A stretch of 18,037 nt of DNA, from positions 1 to 18,037 of the forward strand of contig JAWLFQ010000047.1 of NCBI GenBank assembly GCA_041685505.1, given 5' to 3'. The notes under the pieces were generated by a model. It was not told where the DNA came from and did not search any database. It worked only from the letters and a program-made list of their open reading frames with translations. Shown one piece after another: positions 1-7,648 of this stretch. Source of the DNA: T1Sed10-7 sp041685505. Its GTDB lineage: Bacteria; Actinomycetota; Nitriliruptoria; Nitriliruptorales; Nitriliruptoraceae. Each line of letters starts with the position of its first letter. Position 1 is the first letter of the stretch. Both the position numbers and the translations under genes were made by a program.

Positions 1-536
1 CGACGGATCTCGGCCTGGTTGCGGCCCCCCACCTCCAGCCCCTCCCCCACCTCGCCGCGCCACAGCTCCAGCGCGGCCCGCAACCGCTCCAGCGCCGGTG
101 CGCTCGGGCTCGGTGACGCGGATCGGCGGGTGTGGGAGGGCTCCGAGGTCTCGGGCGGCCCCGGCCCGAGCGCGGCGGCCAACCCGGCACGCGCGGCGGT
201 CACCTCCGCCTCGAACAGCTGCGCATCCACCACCGTCGCCGGCGCGAGACGGTAGCCACCGGCGTCGCGCAGGAGCACGGAGCTGGGTGCGTGGGCCGCG
301 AGCTGCGGCTCCAACGCCCGCCGCAGACGCGAGAGGTGGCTCTGCAGCGACCCCACGGCCGTCGGCGGTGCCTGTGCTCCCCACAGCTCACGCACCAACC
401 GCTCCGGGGAGACCACCGTTCCGGCCGCCAGGGACAGGGTCAGCAGGATCGTGGCGGGCCGTCGCCCCCCGACACGACGGGTCTGGCCGTGGACATCGAC
501 GACCTCCACCGGCCCGAGGATGCGTACCTCGACCAC
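1..536 (-). CDS. BTAD/SARP-type transcriptional regulator, 5' part only (runs off the window)
   Basis: This is the N-terminal part of a SARP/AfsR-like DNA-binding regulator, cut by the window edge. From the GTG at 536 the product starts MVEVRILGPVEV, the usual opening of this family. A winged-helix OmpR/PhoB-like domain follows, with the segment RLVRELWG, then SLQSHLSRLRRAL. Next comes the start of the bacterial transcriptional activation (BTAD) domain, with DAQLFEAEV and LRAALELWRGE. Between those two BTAD pieces is a Pro/Ser-rich insert of about 25 residues. I prefer the GTG because GGAGAGG (548-542) lies 5 bases upstream. An in-frame ATG at 608 would add 24 Gly-rich residues and has no clear ribosome site. 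The gene diverges from putP, so it may control proline use, but that is inference from position. The C-terminal part is not visible, so a larger AfsR-type protein with an ATPase domain cannot be excluded. Confidence 0.85.
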   Translation of the reverse strand, partial: MVEVRILGPVEVVDVHGQTRRVGGRRPATILLTLSLAAGTVVSPERLVRELWGAQAPPTAVGSLQSHLSRLRRALEPQLAAHAPSSVLLRDAGGYRLAPATVVDAQLFEAEVTAARAGLAAALGPGPPETSEPSHTRRSASPSPSAPALERLRAALELWRGEVGEGLEVGGRNQAEIR

Positions 537-709
537 CGTCGCCTCTCCGCCGCCGCCGTCACCCTGCGGTGTCCCGCAGGACACCTGCAAGTTCCCTGCA
601 ACCTCCATCGTGGAGTCTGCCGTGTCCGGGGGTGGAACGCACGGCCGGTGCGAGCGTGGAGAGGCGCTCGACACCGGCCCGCCACAGCTGACGAGTGGGA
701 GGCAGCACC
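537..709. promoter_or_regulatory. Divergent intergenic region, regulator / putP
   Basis: This 173-base spacer must carry the promoters of both the SARP-type regulator (minus) and putP (plus). Its main visible feature is the inverted repeat at 643-679. The hexamer GTGGAG also occurs at 610-615 and 656-661 in the same direction. I could not pick out convincing -35/-10 pairs. Confidence 0.5.
643..679. repeat. Long inverted repeat upstream of putP (candidate operator or hairpin)
   Basis: The left arm GGCCGGTGCGAGCG (643-656) pairs with 665-679. All 14 arm bases match, with a single unpaired A at 671, and the loop is the 8 bases 657-664. It ends 18 bases before the putP ribosome site at 697-702. 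It could be an operator for the divergent regulator or another factor, or an RNA hairpin in the putP leader. A terminator is less likely because no T-run follows. Confidence 0.6.
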
Positions 710-2203
710 ATGGTGGAGGTGGATAGCGCGGTCGTGGTGACGATGGCGCTGTACCTGGTCGGGATGATCGGCGTCGGTGTCTGGATGTACCAGCGCACCG
801 ACAGCCTGGACGGTTTCGTGCTGGGAGGACGGTCGCTCGGACCGTTGCCGGCGGCACTCAGTGCGCAGGCCTCGGACATGAGCGGCTGGCTGTTGCTCGG
901 GCTCCCGGGCGCGATCTACGTGTCGGGGCTCGGGGAGGCGTGGATCGGCATCGGCCTGCTGGTGGGCACCTACCTCAACTGGCGGTTCGTCGCCGAACGG
1001 CTGCGCAACTACACGGAGCGGGCGAACAACTCGATCACCCTGTCGGACTACTTCGAGCACCGTTTCGAGGACCGCACCCGGCTGCTGCGGATCGTCAGCG
1101 CCGTCGTGATCATCGTCTTCTTCGCGATCTACGTGTCCTCCGGGCTGGTCGCGGGAGGCCTGCTGTTCGAGCAGGTCTTCGGCATCGACCCCACCACTGC
1201 CATCACCATCAGCGTCGGCGTGATCATGGTCTACACCCTGTTGGGCGGCTTCCTCGCGGTCAGCTACACCGACGCCTTCCAGGGTCTGCTCATGGTCGCA
1301 GCGCTGATCCTGGTCCCCGTGCTGGCGGTGCTCGCCGACGGCGGGTTCGCAGCGATGACCGAGACCGTGCGGGGCGAGTCCCCCTCGCTGCTGCAGCTGT
1401 TCGGCTCGACCGGTCTCGAGGACGGCGTGTGGACCGACACCGGCACCCTGGGGACGCTCGGCATCATCTCCGCTGCCGCCTGGGGTCTGGGCTACTTCGG
1501 CCAGCCCCACATCCTGGCCCGCTTCATGGGCATCCGCGACGCCTCGATGGTGCCACTGGCCCGTCGGATCGGCGTGACCTGGGTCGCCATCTCCCTCGCC
1601 GGAGCGGTGCTGGTGGGTATCGCGGGCATCGCCTACTTCGCCGAGCCCCTCGACAACCCGGAGACGGTGTTCATCAGCCTGATCACCGAGACCGTCAACC
1701 CCTGGATCGGTGGCGTCCTGCTGATGGCAGTGCTCGCTGCGGTGATGAGCACCGCGGACTCGCAGCTGCTGGTGACCTCCTCCGCCCTGACCGAGGACAT
1801 CTACCGGGCCTTCATCGATCAGGGCGCTACACAGCAGCGGCTGTTGTGGATCGGACGTGTTGCCACGGTGGGCGTGGCGCTGTTCGCCTACGTCCTGGCG
1901 CTCGGAGGTGGCACGGTGCTGGAACTGGTGGCCTACGCCTGGGCCGGCTTCGGCGCCGCCTTCGGCCCGGTGATCGTGCTGTCGCTGTACTGGTCGCGCA
2001 TGACGGCTGCAGGGGCCCTCGCCGGCATGGTGGTCGGCGCGGGCAGCGTGGTAATTTTCGCCAACGTCATCGACCTCGGCGTGTACGAGATCGTGCCCGG
2101 GGTGGTGCTCTCGACCATCGCCGTGGTGGCCGTGAGCCGTGTCACGACCCCGCCCGCGCGCAGCTGGCAGCACGTCGACACCCTCGAGGCCGACCTGGCC
2201 TGA
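710..2203 (+). CDS. putP: Sodium/proline symporter PutP
   Basis: This inner-membrane transporter of the sodium:solute symporter family takes up proline with Na+. The product is 497 residues, the usual PutP length, and is hydrophobic throughout, consistent with about 13 membrane helices. SDMSGWLLLGLPGA (from residue 55) carries Asp56, which matches the Na+-site Asp55 of E. coli PutP. VMSTADSQLLVTSSALTEDI (345-364) carries Ser347/Thr348, matching Ser340/Thr341 of E. coli. RLRNYTERANNSITLSDYFE is also typical. GGGAGG at 697-702 sits 7 bases before the ATG at 710 and supports it over an in-frame GTG at 695. Proline dehydrogenase and P5C dehydrogenase genes follow on the same strand after gaps of 68 and 60 bases, which makes proline the likely substrate rather than another SSF solute. 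Confidence 0.93.
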   Translation: MVEVDSAVVVTMALYLVGMIGVGVWMYQRTDSLDGFVLGGRSLGPLPAALSAQASDMSGWLLLGLPGAIYVSGLGEAWIGIGLLVGTYLNWRFVAERLRNYTERANNSITLSDYFEHRFEDRTRLLRIVSAVVIIVFFAIYVSSGLVAGGLLFEQVFGIDPTTAITISVGVIMVYTLLGGFLAVSYTDAFQGLLMVAALILVPVLAVLADGGFAAMTETVRGESPSLLQLFGSTGLEDGVWTDTGTLGTLGIISAAAWGLGYFGQPHILARFMGIRDASMVPLARRIGVTWVAISLAGAVLVGIAGIAYFAEPLDNPETVFISLITETVNPWIGGVLLMAVLAAVMSTADSQLLVTSSALTEDIYRAFIDQGATQQRLLWIGRVATVGVALFAYVLALGGGTVLELVAYAWAGFGAAFGPVIVLSLYWSRMTAAGALAGMVVGAGSVVIFANVIDLGVYEIVPGVVLSTIAVVAVSRVTTPPARSWQHVDTLEADLA

Positions 2204-2271
2204 CCCGCACCGACCGCCTCCCGGCGTCGGACGTGCCGACCGACACCGGGCCCACGACCAAGGAGATCGAC

Positions 2272-3213
2272 ATGCTCCGCTGGTTGCTGCTCCGCGCGGC
2301 AGGCAACGACACGCTCGCAGCCGGTGTGCGCCGGAGTCCGGCGGTGGGCCGCGTGGTCGGCCGCTACGTCGCGGGCGAGAGCGTCGCACAGGGACTGGAC
2401 GCCGCGACCCGGCTGGCTGCGGGCGGTGCACAGCTCACCCTGGACCATGTCGGGGAGTTCGTCGGCTCGATGGCACAGGCCAACGCGGCCACCGAGGTCT
2501 ACCTCGGGCTGCTCGAGGAGGTCGGCGCGCGCGGGCTGCCCGCAGGCATCTCGATCAAGCCGAGCCAGCTGGGCCTGCAACTCGACGCCCGGGGCGCCGC
2601 CGAACTCGTGGAACGCCTCGCCGCTGCCGCTGCTGCGGCGGGCGTCCACATGACCATCGACATGGAGGACCACACCACGGTGGAGGCCACCGTGCGGCTG
2701 GTGGAGGGGGCCCAGGCGGCCGGCTACGGCAACGTCGGCTGCGCCGTGCAGTCGTACCTGCACCGCACGGCTGCCGACGTACGCCGCCTCACGGCTGCCG
2801 GCGCCAGCCTCCGGCTGTGCAAGGGCGCCTACGCGGAGCCTGCCTACATCGCCTACCAGCGGTCGGTGGAGGTGGACCGCGCCTACCTCGAGGACGCGCG
2901 GTACCTGCTCGCCCACGGCCATGAGCCACGCTTCGCCACCCACGATCACCGGCTGGTCGCGGCGATCAAGCGCTCCGCGGCGCTGTTGGGGCGGGACCGG
3001 TCCACCTTCGAGTTCCAGATGCTCTACGGGGTCCGCCCGGACATGCAGCGGGCACTGATCGACGAGGGCTACCGGCTGCGGATCTACCTGCCCTTCGGCA
3101 CGGAGTGGTACCCCTACTTCACGCGTCGCCTGGCGGAGCGGCCGGCCAACCTGGTGTTCTTCGGCCGTGCGCTGGTCAGCCGCGCCGGTGCGCAGGGGCC
3201 CGAGCACGGCTGA
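2272..3213 (+). CDS. pruB: Proline dehydrogenase (monofunctional)
   Basis: This FAD enzyme oxidises L-proline to delta-1-pyrroline-5-carboxylate, passing electrons to the quinone pool at the membrane. The 313-residue product is the short one-domain form found in actinobacteria and bacilli (PruB/PutB), not the large bifunctional PutA. Beta/alpha-barrel motifs appear in order: ISIKPSQLG, TIDMEDH, QSYLHRT, RLCKGAYAEP, FATHDHR, FEFQMLYGVRPD, then RIYLPFGTEWYPYFTRRLAE. The last carries the paired arginines that bind the proline carboxylate. RLCKGAY has Cys where Val is usual. AAGGAG (2260-2265) lies 6 bases before the ATG. An open frame continues far upstream inside putP but is only a shadow. It is the second gene of the putP cassette, followed by the gene for the enzyme that consumes its product. 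Confidence 0.93.
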   Translation: MLRWLLLRAAGNDTLAAGVRRSPAVGRVVGRYVAGESVAQGLDAATRLAAGGAQLTLDHVGEFVGSMAQANAATEVYLGLLEEVGARGLPAGISIKPSQLGLQLDARGAAELVERLAAAAAAAGVHMTIDMEDHTTVEATVRLVEGAQAAGYGNVGCAVQSYLHRTAADVRRLTAAGASLRLCKGAYAEPAYIAYQRSVEVDRAYLEDARYLLAHGHEPRFATHDHRLVAAIKRSAALLGRDRSTFEFQMLYGVRPDMQRALIDEGYRLRIYLPFGTEWYPYFTRRLAERPANLVFFGRALVSRAGAQGPEHG

Positions 3214-3273
3214 ACGAGCGACCCGACCACCGTCCCGGCCAGCGACACCCAGCGCACCAGCGAGGGAGCCATC

Positions 3274-4899
3274 ATGAGCGACGGCAGCATCCCCATCCCC
3301 ACCCCCGTCAACGAGCCGGTCCACGGCTACGCGCCCGGCAGCCCTGCACGTGCGTCCCTGGAGGCTGCGGTCGCCGCGATGGCCGCCACCACCGTCGAGG
3401 CGCCCTGCGTCATCGCAGGGGTACCGACCGCGACGGGCAGCACCTTCATCCAGCACGCGCCCCACGACCACGGGCTGGCCCTCGCCGAGGTGCACGGTGC
3501 CGGCCGCGCGGAGCTCGAAGGGGCGATCGAGGCCGCCGAGCACGCCCGCCACGACTGGGCGGCGATGCCCTTCGAGCACCGTGCCGCCGTCTTCCTGCGC
3601 GCCGCCGATCTGCTCGCGGGACCCTGGCGGGACACGATCAACGCAGCCACCATCCTCGGGCAGTCCAAGTCCGTCCAGCAGGCGGAGATCGACGCGGCCT
3701 GCGAGCTGATCGACTTCCTGCGGTTCAACGTCGCCTACGCCCGGCGGCTGCATGACGAGCAGCCGCTGTCGGTGCCCGGCGAGTGGAACCGTGTCGACCT
3801 GCGGCCCCTCGACGGCTTCGTGCTGGCCATCACGCCCTTCAACTTCACCGCCATCGCGGGCAACCTGCCCACCGCCCCGGCGATCATGGGCAACACGGTG
3901 GTGTGGAAGCCCTCGGAGAAGCAGGCGCTGGCCGCGCACCACACCATGCGCCTGCTGGAAGCCGCCGGGTTGCCCGCAGGGGTGATCAACCTGGTCCACG
4001 GCGACGGTGCGCTGGCTGCCGAGGTGGCGTTGGCCGATCCGCGTTTCGGTGGCCTGCACTTCACCGGTTCCGAGCCGGTGCTCAGCTCGCTGTGGCAGCA
4101 GGTCGGTGCGCACATCGGCCGCTACTCGAGCTTCCCGCGCATCGTCGGCGAGTCGGGCGGCAAGGACTTCGTGCTGGCGCACGGCAGCGCCGACGTCGAG
4201 CGCCTGGTGGTCGGGCTCGGTCGCGGCGCCTTCGAGTACCAGGGCCAGAAGTGCTCCGCGGCCTCGCGCGCCTACCTGCCCCGCAGCCTGTGGCCGAGCG
4301 TGCGCGACCAGTTGGCCGACCTCGCCCGGGAGCTGACGATGGGCGACGTGGGCCGTGACCTCTCGCTCTACCTCGGCGCGGTGATCGATGGCAAGGCCTT
4401 CCGCAAGCACGCCGACGCCATCGAGCGCGCACGCAACGAGGGGGCTGAGGTGCTGGTCGGTGGCGACCCCGACGACCGTGACGGCTGGTTCGTGCCACCG
4501 ACGGTGCTGGTCACCGACGACCCGCGCTCCTCGACCATGACCGAGGAGCTGTTCGGGCCGATCCTGACGGTGCACGTCTACGACGACGACCGCTTCGACG
4601 AGATGCTGCCAGAGGTCGACCAGGCCACGCGCTACGCGCTCACCGGCGCGGTCTTCGCCGATGACCGGCGGGCGGTGGCGCGTGCCACCGAGGCGCTGCG
4701 CCACACCGCCGGCAACCTCTACATCAACGACAAGCCGACCGGCTCGGTGGTGGGCCGTCAGCCCTTCGGTGGTGCGCGCCGGTCGGGGACCAACGACAAG
4801 GCGGGCTCGGTGTTCAACCTGCTGCGCTGGTGCTCGCCCCGGGCGATCAAGGAGACCTTCGCCGCGCCCACCGACTGGCACTACCCCCACCAGGGGTGA
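3274..4899 (+). CDS. pruA: L-glutamate gamma-semialdehyde (P5C) dehydrogenase
   Basis: This NAD-dependent aldehyde dehydrogenase converts P5C/glutamate semialdehyde to glutamate, the second step of proline breakdown. At 541 residues it has the length of stand-alone P5C dehydrogenases. NFTAIAGNLPTAPAIMGNTV and WKPSEKQ form the cofactor-binding region. Glu293 in GESGGKDF is the general base, and Cys327 in YQGQKCSAASRAY is the catalytic nucleophile. EELFGPILTVHVYDD and QPFGGARRSGTNDKAGS are further family signatures near the C terminus. The ATG follows GAGGGA (3262-3267). It closes the plus-strand cassette and converges on mshA, with only 18 bases between the two stops and no evident terminator there. 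Confidence 0.95.
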   Translation: MSDGSIPIPTPVNEPVHGYAPGSPARASLEAAVAAMAATTVEAPCVIAGVPTATGSTFIQHAPHDHGLALAEVHGAGRAELEGAIEAAEHARHDWAAMPFEHRAAVFLRAADLLAGPWRDTINAATILGQSKSVQQAEIDAACELIDFLRFNVAYARRLHDEQPLSVPGEWNRVDLRPLDGFVLAITPFNFTAIAGNLPTAPAIMGNTVVWKPSEKQALAAHHTMRLLEAAGLPAGVINLVHGDGALAAEVALADPRFGGLHFTGSEPVLSSLWQQVGAHIGRYSSFPRIVGESGGKDFVLAHGSADVERLVVGLGRGAFEYQGQKCSAASRAYLPRSLWPSVRDQLADLARELTMGDVGRDLSLYLGAVIDGKAFRKHADAIERARNEGAEVLVGGDPDDRDGWFVPPTVLVTDDPRSSTMTEELFGPILTVHVYDDDRFDEMLPEVDQATRYALTGAVFADDRRAVARATEALRHTAGNLYINDKPTGSVVGRQPFGGARRSGTNDKAGSVFNLLRWCSPRAIKETFAAPTDWHYPHQG

Positions 4900-4917
4900 C
4901 GAGGCCCTGCGGCCACC

Positions 4918-6285
4918 TCAGGCCGAGCGCTCGGTCAGCACGGTGGCCGTCACCCGTCGCTGCGCGCGCCGCGTGCGGCTGCTGCCGTCATCGGCGCTGA
5001 CCCGCACATCCCTGACAGCGGCGTCGCCCGCGGCGGGTCGGCCCGCCACCTCGGCGTAGACGTCGAGCAGGCGGGTCACCGTGCGGTCCCAGGAAGCGGC
5101 GCTGGCGGCCACGATCCCCGCGCGGCTGGCGGCGGCAGCGCGCTCGCGGTCGGTCAGCAACCGCAGTGCGGCAGCCGCGTGGTCCGCAGGTGCATGACCG
5201 GGGACCAGGATCCCACCGTCGCGCACCACCGCCTCCAGACCGGGGACGTCCGCAGCGACCACGGGGGTCCCGCAGGCCTGTGCCTCGAGCGCCACCAGAC
5301 CGAAGGTCTCGCTGCGCGAGGGTGCCAGCAGCACGTCCGCGGCCCGGTAGCGCTCCACGAGGTGCTGCTGCTCGACGGCGTCCTCGAAGGTCACGGCGTC
5401 AGCGACGCCGAGATCCTCGGCCAGGGCACGCAGCTCGGCGGGCCCCACCGTGCCGTGGCCGTTGCCTGACGCGCCCCCGACGATCCGCAGCTGCGCATCG
5501 GGCAGCGAGCGGCGCACCTCGGCGAGGGTGCGGATGGCCACGTCCGGTCCCTTGAGCGGCTGCAGCCGGCCGACGAAGAGCAGCCGCGGCCCCCGCGACG
5601 GCAGCGGCTCGGCCGGCGGGGTGAACCGGTCCAGGTCGACCCCGGCGGGGACCACCGTCAGCCGCTGACCCGACAGGCCGTAGGTGCGGTGCAGCAGCCG
5701 CGCTTCACCGCAGGTCAGCACGAGCACCCGCTCGGCGGCCTGGGCCACCCGCTCCTCGGCCAGTAGCCGCAGCGGTGGTTCGGGGGTGTCACCCGGCGCC
5801 AGGGTGGCGTTCTTGAGCACCCCGAGGGTGTGGAAGGTCTGCACCAGGGGCACACCCCACCGCGGCGCGATCCGCCGACCGACCCAGCCGGACAACCAGT
5901 AGTGGGCGTGGATGACGTCGTGGCTGCCCGCCGTGCGGTGCCCCTGGAGTGCGAGCAGGAAGGCGCACAGGTGGTTGACGACCGCCTGCTTGTCCACCGG
6001 GGCGGCCGGGCCCGCATCGAGGTGGTGCACGTCCACCCCCGGCGCCAGCCGCACCGTGTCAGGGGTCACGGGATCGGCCCGTCGGGTGAAGATGTCGACG
6101 TGGACGCCCCGGGCGGCCATCCGGGTCGCCACCGCACGCACGTAGACGTTCAGCCCCCCGCCGTCCCCGGTGCCGGGACGGTCCAGCGGTGAGGTGTGCA
6201 CGCTCAGCAGCGCCACACGCCGCACGGGCTGCTGCGCCGCCGCGCCGGGGCCGGCTGTCACCACGTCGTCGTCGATCGGGCTCAC
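4918..6285 (-). CDS. mshA: D-inositol-3-phosphate glycosyltransferase MshA
   Basis: MshA is a GT4-family (GT-B fold) enzyme that moves N-acetylglucosamine from UDP-GlcNAc to inositol phosphate, the first committed step of mycothiol synthesis. The 455-residue product has the N-terminal signature SVHTSPLDRPGTGDGGGLNV (28-47), close to the MshA consensus. HAHYWLSGWVG follows at about 127. The donor-site segment VGRLQPLKG (238-246) contains Arg240 and Lys245, and SETFGLVALEAQACGTPV holds the E-x7-E pair (Glu326, Glu334). The usual FHTLAKVKN segment reads FHTLGVLKN. The C-terminal 35 or so residues are Arg/Ala-rich and look like an extension. The GTG start overlaps the stop of the upstream acyltransferase as GTGA, which indicates translational coupling. 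A related GT4 enzyme of other specificity remains possible. Confidence 0.87.
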   Translation of the reverse strand: MSPIDDDVVTAGPGAAAQQPVRRVALLSVHTSPLDRPGTGDGGGLNVYVRAVATRMAARGVHVDIFTRRADPVTPDTVRLAPGVDVHHLDAGPAAPVDKQAVVNHLCAFLLALQGHRTAGSHDVIHAHYWLSGWVGRRIAPRWGVPLVQTFHTLGVLKNATLAPGDTPEPPLRLLAEERVAQAAERVLVLTCGEARLLHRTYGLSGQRLTVVPAGVDLDRFTPPAEPLPSRGPRLLFVGRLQPLKGPDVAIRTLAEVRRSLPDAQLRIVGGASGNGHGTVGPAELRALAEDLGVADAVTFEDAVEQQHLVERYRAADVLLAPSRSETFGLVALEAQACGTPVVAADVPGLEAVVRDGGILVPGHAPADHAAAALRLLTDRERAAAASRAGIVAASAASWDRTVTRLLDVYAEVAGRPAAGDAAVRDVRVSADDGSSRTRRAQRRVTATVLTERSA

Positions 6286-7307
6286 CGCTCGCCCCGCCGG
6301 ACGACGAGACGTTCCAGCCGGCGGTCGGTCGCCCCGAACCGGTACTTGTAGGGCTCATCGCCACGCAGCAGGTCGAAGACCTCGAGCCCCTCCTCGGCGG
6401 CCTCCCCGATCAGCAGGTTGATCATCACCATGCCGGGCGCCAGGGAGCCGAGCGAGGGGTCGAAGGCGGAGTTGTACAGCCCCCAGGTCCCGCGATCGAC
6501 CAGCGACAGCGTCGAGGCCGCCACCAACCCACCGACATGCAGCTCGTGCAGCCGGAAGACGCCGTCGGGCACGAAGGTCTCGGCCAGTGCGGCGAAGAAT
6601 GCGTGCATGTCCTCGCGCTGGAAGAAACCGGCCTTCTCCGGGAAGCTCTGCGCAGCCTGTGCCAGGAACCCGTCGAGCCGCCCCACGACCTCGTCGTCGG
6701 GGACACGCACGAGCTCGAGCGCACCCGCGTCGCGTGCCAGCTTGCGGGTCTTGCGGTTCAGCTCCTGGCGGAGACGACCCGGCAGGGCGGCCAGGAAGGC
6801 GTCGTGGCTGCCGGCCAGCTCGACGCGAGGACACACGTCCTCGACCTGGTCGTCGACGAGGTCGAGATCGTGGGCTGCCACCGCCCGGCGCAGGATGTCC
6901 GGCCATCCGGAGTCGACGGCCAGACCGCCGGCGACGAACTCGTCCCAGTCCACGTCACGTGCGAGGTTGGCCACGTAGGCCTCCGCGACGTCGGTGCGGT
7001 CCTCCAACCGGCTGACGGGCCCGAGGTAGTCGGTGACCTCGGTGCCGCCCTGGAACCGTCGGATCTCCTCGGGACCACCGGCACCCCCCTGCCGGTCGTT
7101 GGCATCGGGGATGACCCCGATCAGGCGTCCGTCGCGGTGCACGGTGTGGACCCGTACGGACGTCGCGGCGCCGAACACCTGGTACCAGACATCGAGGTAG
7201 CGGGGCCCGTGGAACACCGTGGCGTGCGGGTCCTCGTCCAGCAGCAGCTCCCAACTCGACCGCTCGCCGCCGGTGGGGAGTCGGTCGTGTGTACGGAGCT
7301 CGATCAC
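6282..7307 (-). CDS. FemAB/CelD-like acyl (GNAT-fold) transferase
   Basis: The 341-residue protein resembles the GNAT-fold Acetyltransf_6 (CelD/BcsL) family. A variable N-terminal half includes HATVFHGPRYLDVW (about 28-41). A conserved second half follows (about 170-325): LPGRLRQELNRKTRKL, HELHVGGLVAASTLSL, GTWGLYNSAFDPSLGSLAPG and FDLLRGDEPYKYRFG. The last two are the most characteristic family blocks. The GTG start is preceded by GAGGA six bases upstream and gives the usual N terminus; the same frame stays open upstream to 8237 but that part is a shadow. Its stop overlaps the start of mshA by 4 bases, so the two proteins are probably made together. The substrate is unknown. A role in mycothiol or a related thiol-sugar is conceivable, but this is not the MshD family, and cell-envelope acylation is equally possible. 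Confidence 0.8.
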   Translation of the reverse strand: MIELRTHDRLPTGGERSSWELLLDEDPHATVFHGPRYLDVWYQVFGAATSVRVHTVHRDGRLIGVIPDANDRQGGAGGPEEIRRFQGGTEVTDYLGPVSRLEDRTDVAEAYVANLARDVDWDEFVAGGLAVDSGWPDILRRAVAAHDLDLVDDQVEDVCPRVELAGSHDAFLAALPGRLRQELNRKTRKLARDAGALELVRVPDDEVVGRLDGFLAQAAQSFPEKAGFFQREDMHAFFAALAETFVPDGVFRLHELHVGGLVAASTLSLVDRGTWGLYNSAFDPSLGSLAPGMVMINLLIGEAAEEGLEVFDLLRGDEPYKYRFGATDRRLERLVVRRGER

Positions 7308-7410
7308 GGCGGGTCCTCGGAAGGCGAGCCGGCGGGAACAGGCGGGACCGGCACGGGGGTGGGGTGCAGCTGACGCGGGAGCGTGCGGGGACACGGGGTG
7401 GGAGCGATCT

Positions 7411-7424
7411 GCCGGCGCGCCGGC
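7411..7424. repeat. 14-base perfect palindrome GCCGGCGCGCCGGC
   Basis: This self-complementary 14-mer lies in the gap between the XRE gene and the acyltransferase, about 104 bases upstream of the acyltransferase start and downstream of the candidate promoter. It could be an operator or a leader hairpin. In DNA this GC-rich, short palindromes arise by chance fairly often. Confidence 0.35.
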
Positions 7425-7522
7425 CCGGCTCAGCCCGTGTGTGGTTCGTCGGCGCCGACCGGCCCGGACGACGTCGCGGTGGTCGATCGCGCTCGGCGCT
7501 CGCGGCGGCACGCTGCGCGCGG

Positions 7523-7549
7523 ATGATAGTCCCCGTCGGCAAGAGGCAA
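7523..7549 (-). promoter_or_regulatory. Candidate promoter for the acyltransferase-mshA pair
   Basis: On the minus strand TATCAT (7528-7523) is a good -10 hexamer, unusually AT-rich for this window. TTGCCT (7549-7544) lies 15 bases upstream as a possible -35, a spacing slightly shorter than ideal. It would start transcription about 210 bases before the acyltransferase, leaving a long leader that contains the 7411-7424 palindrome. Confidence 0.4.
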
Positions 7550-7648
7550 CGACGGCGGCCGCACGAGCCTTCCCCCGGGTGGACGGCGAGCGCACGCCAG
7601 GTCGTCCGGGCCCTGCACGCGACGCCGTGATCGCCGCTCGATCGCCCC

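Larger units (their letters stand above)
7308..7648. other. 341-base gene-free gap upstream of the acyltransferase-mshA pair
   Basis: No open frame here has family features or a good ribosome site. It lies between the stop of the XRE regulator and the start of the acyltransferase, and probably holds the promoter for the latter and mshA. Visible elements are a perfect 14-base palindrome (7411-7424) and a candidate minus-strand -10 (7523-7528). Confidence 0.6.

Noticed and set aside
940..2271. N-terminal extension of proline dehydrogenase
   Set aside because: The frame is open, but it overlaps putP in another frame and is Arg/His-rich. A strong ribosome site supports the ATG at 2272.
440..2431. 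Long minus-strand open frame (663 residues) across putP
   Set aside because: It is antisense to clear putP coding, rich in His/Arg/Gln/Gly with no family features, and typical of a GC-rich shadow frame.
1933..4890. Minus-strand open frame of 985 residues across the proline genes
   Set aside because: It lies opposite pruB and pruA, which have full family motifs and ribosome sites. Its composition (Val/Gly/Arg/His/Gln) is that of a shadow.
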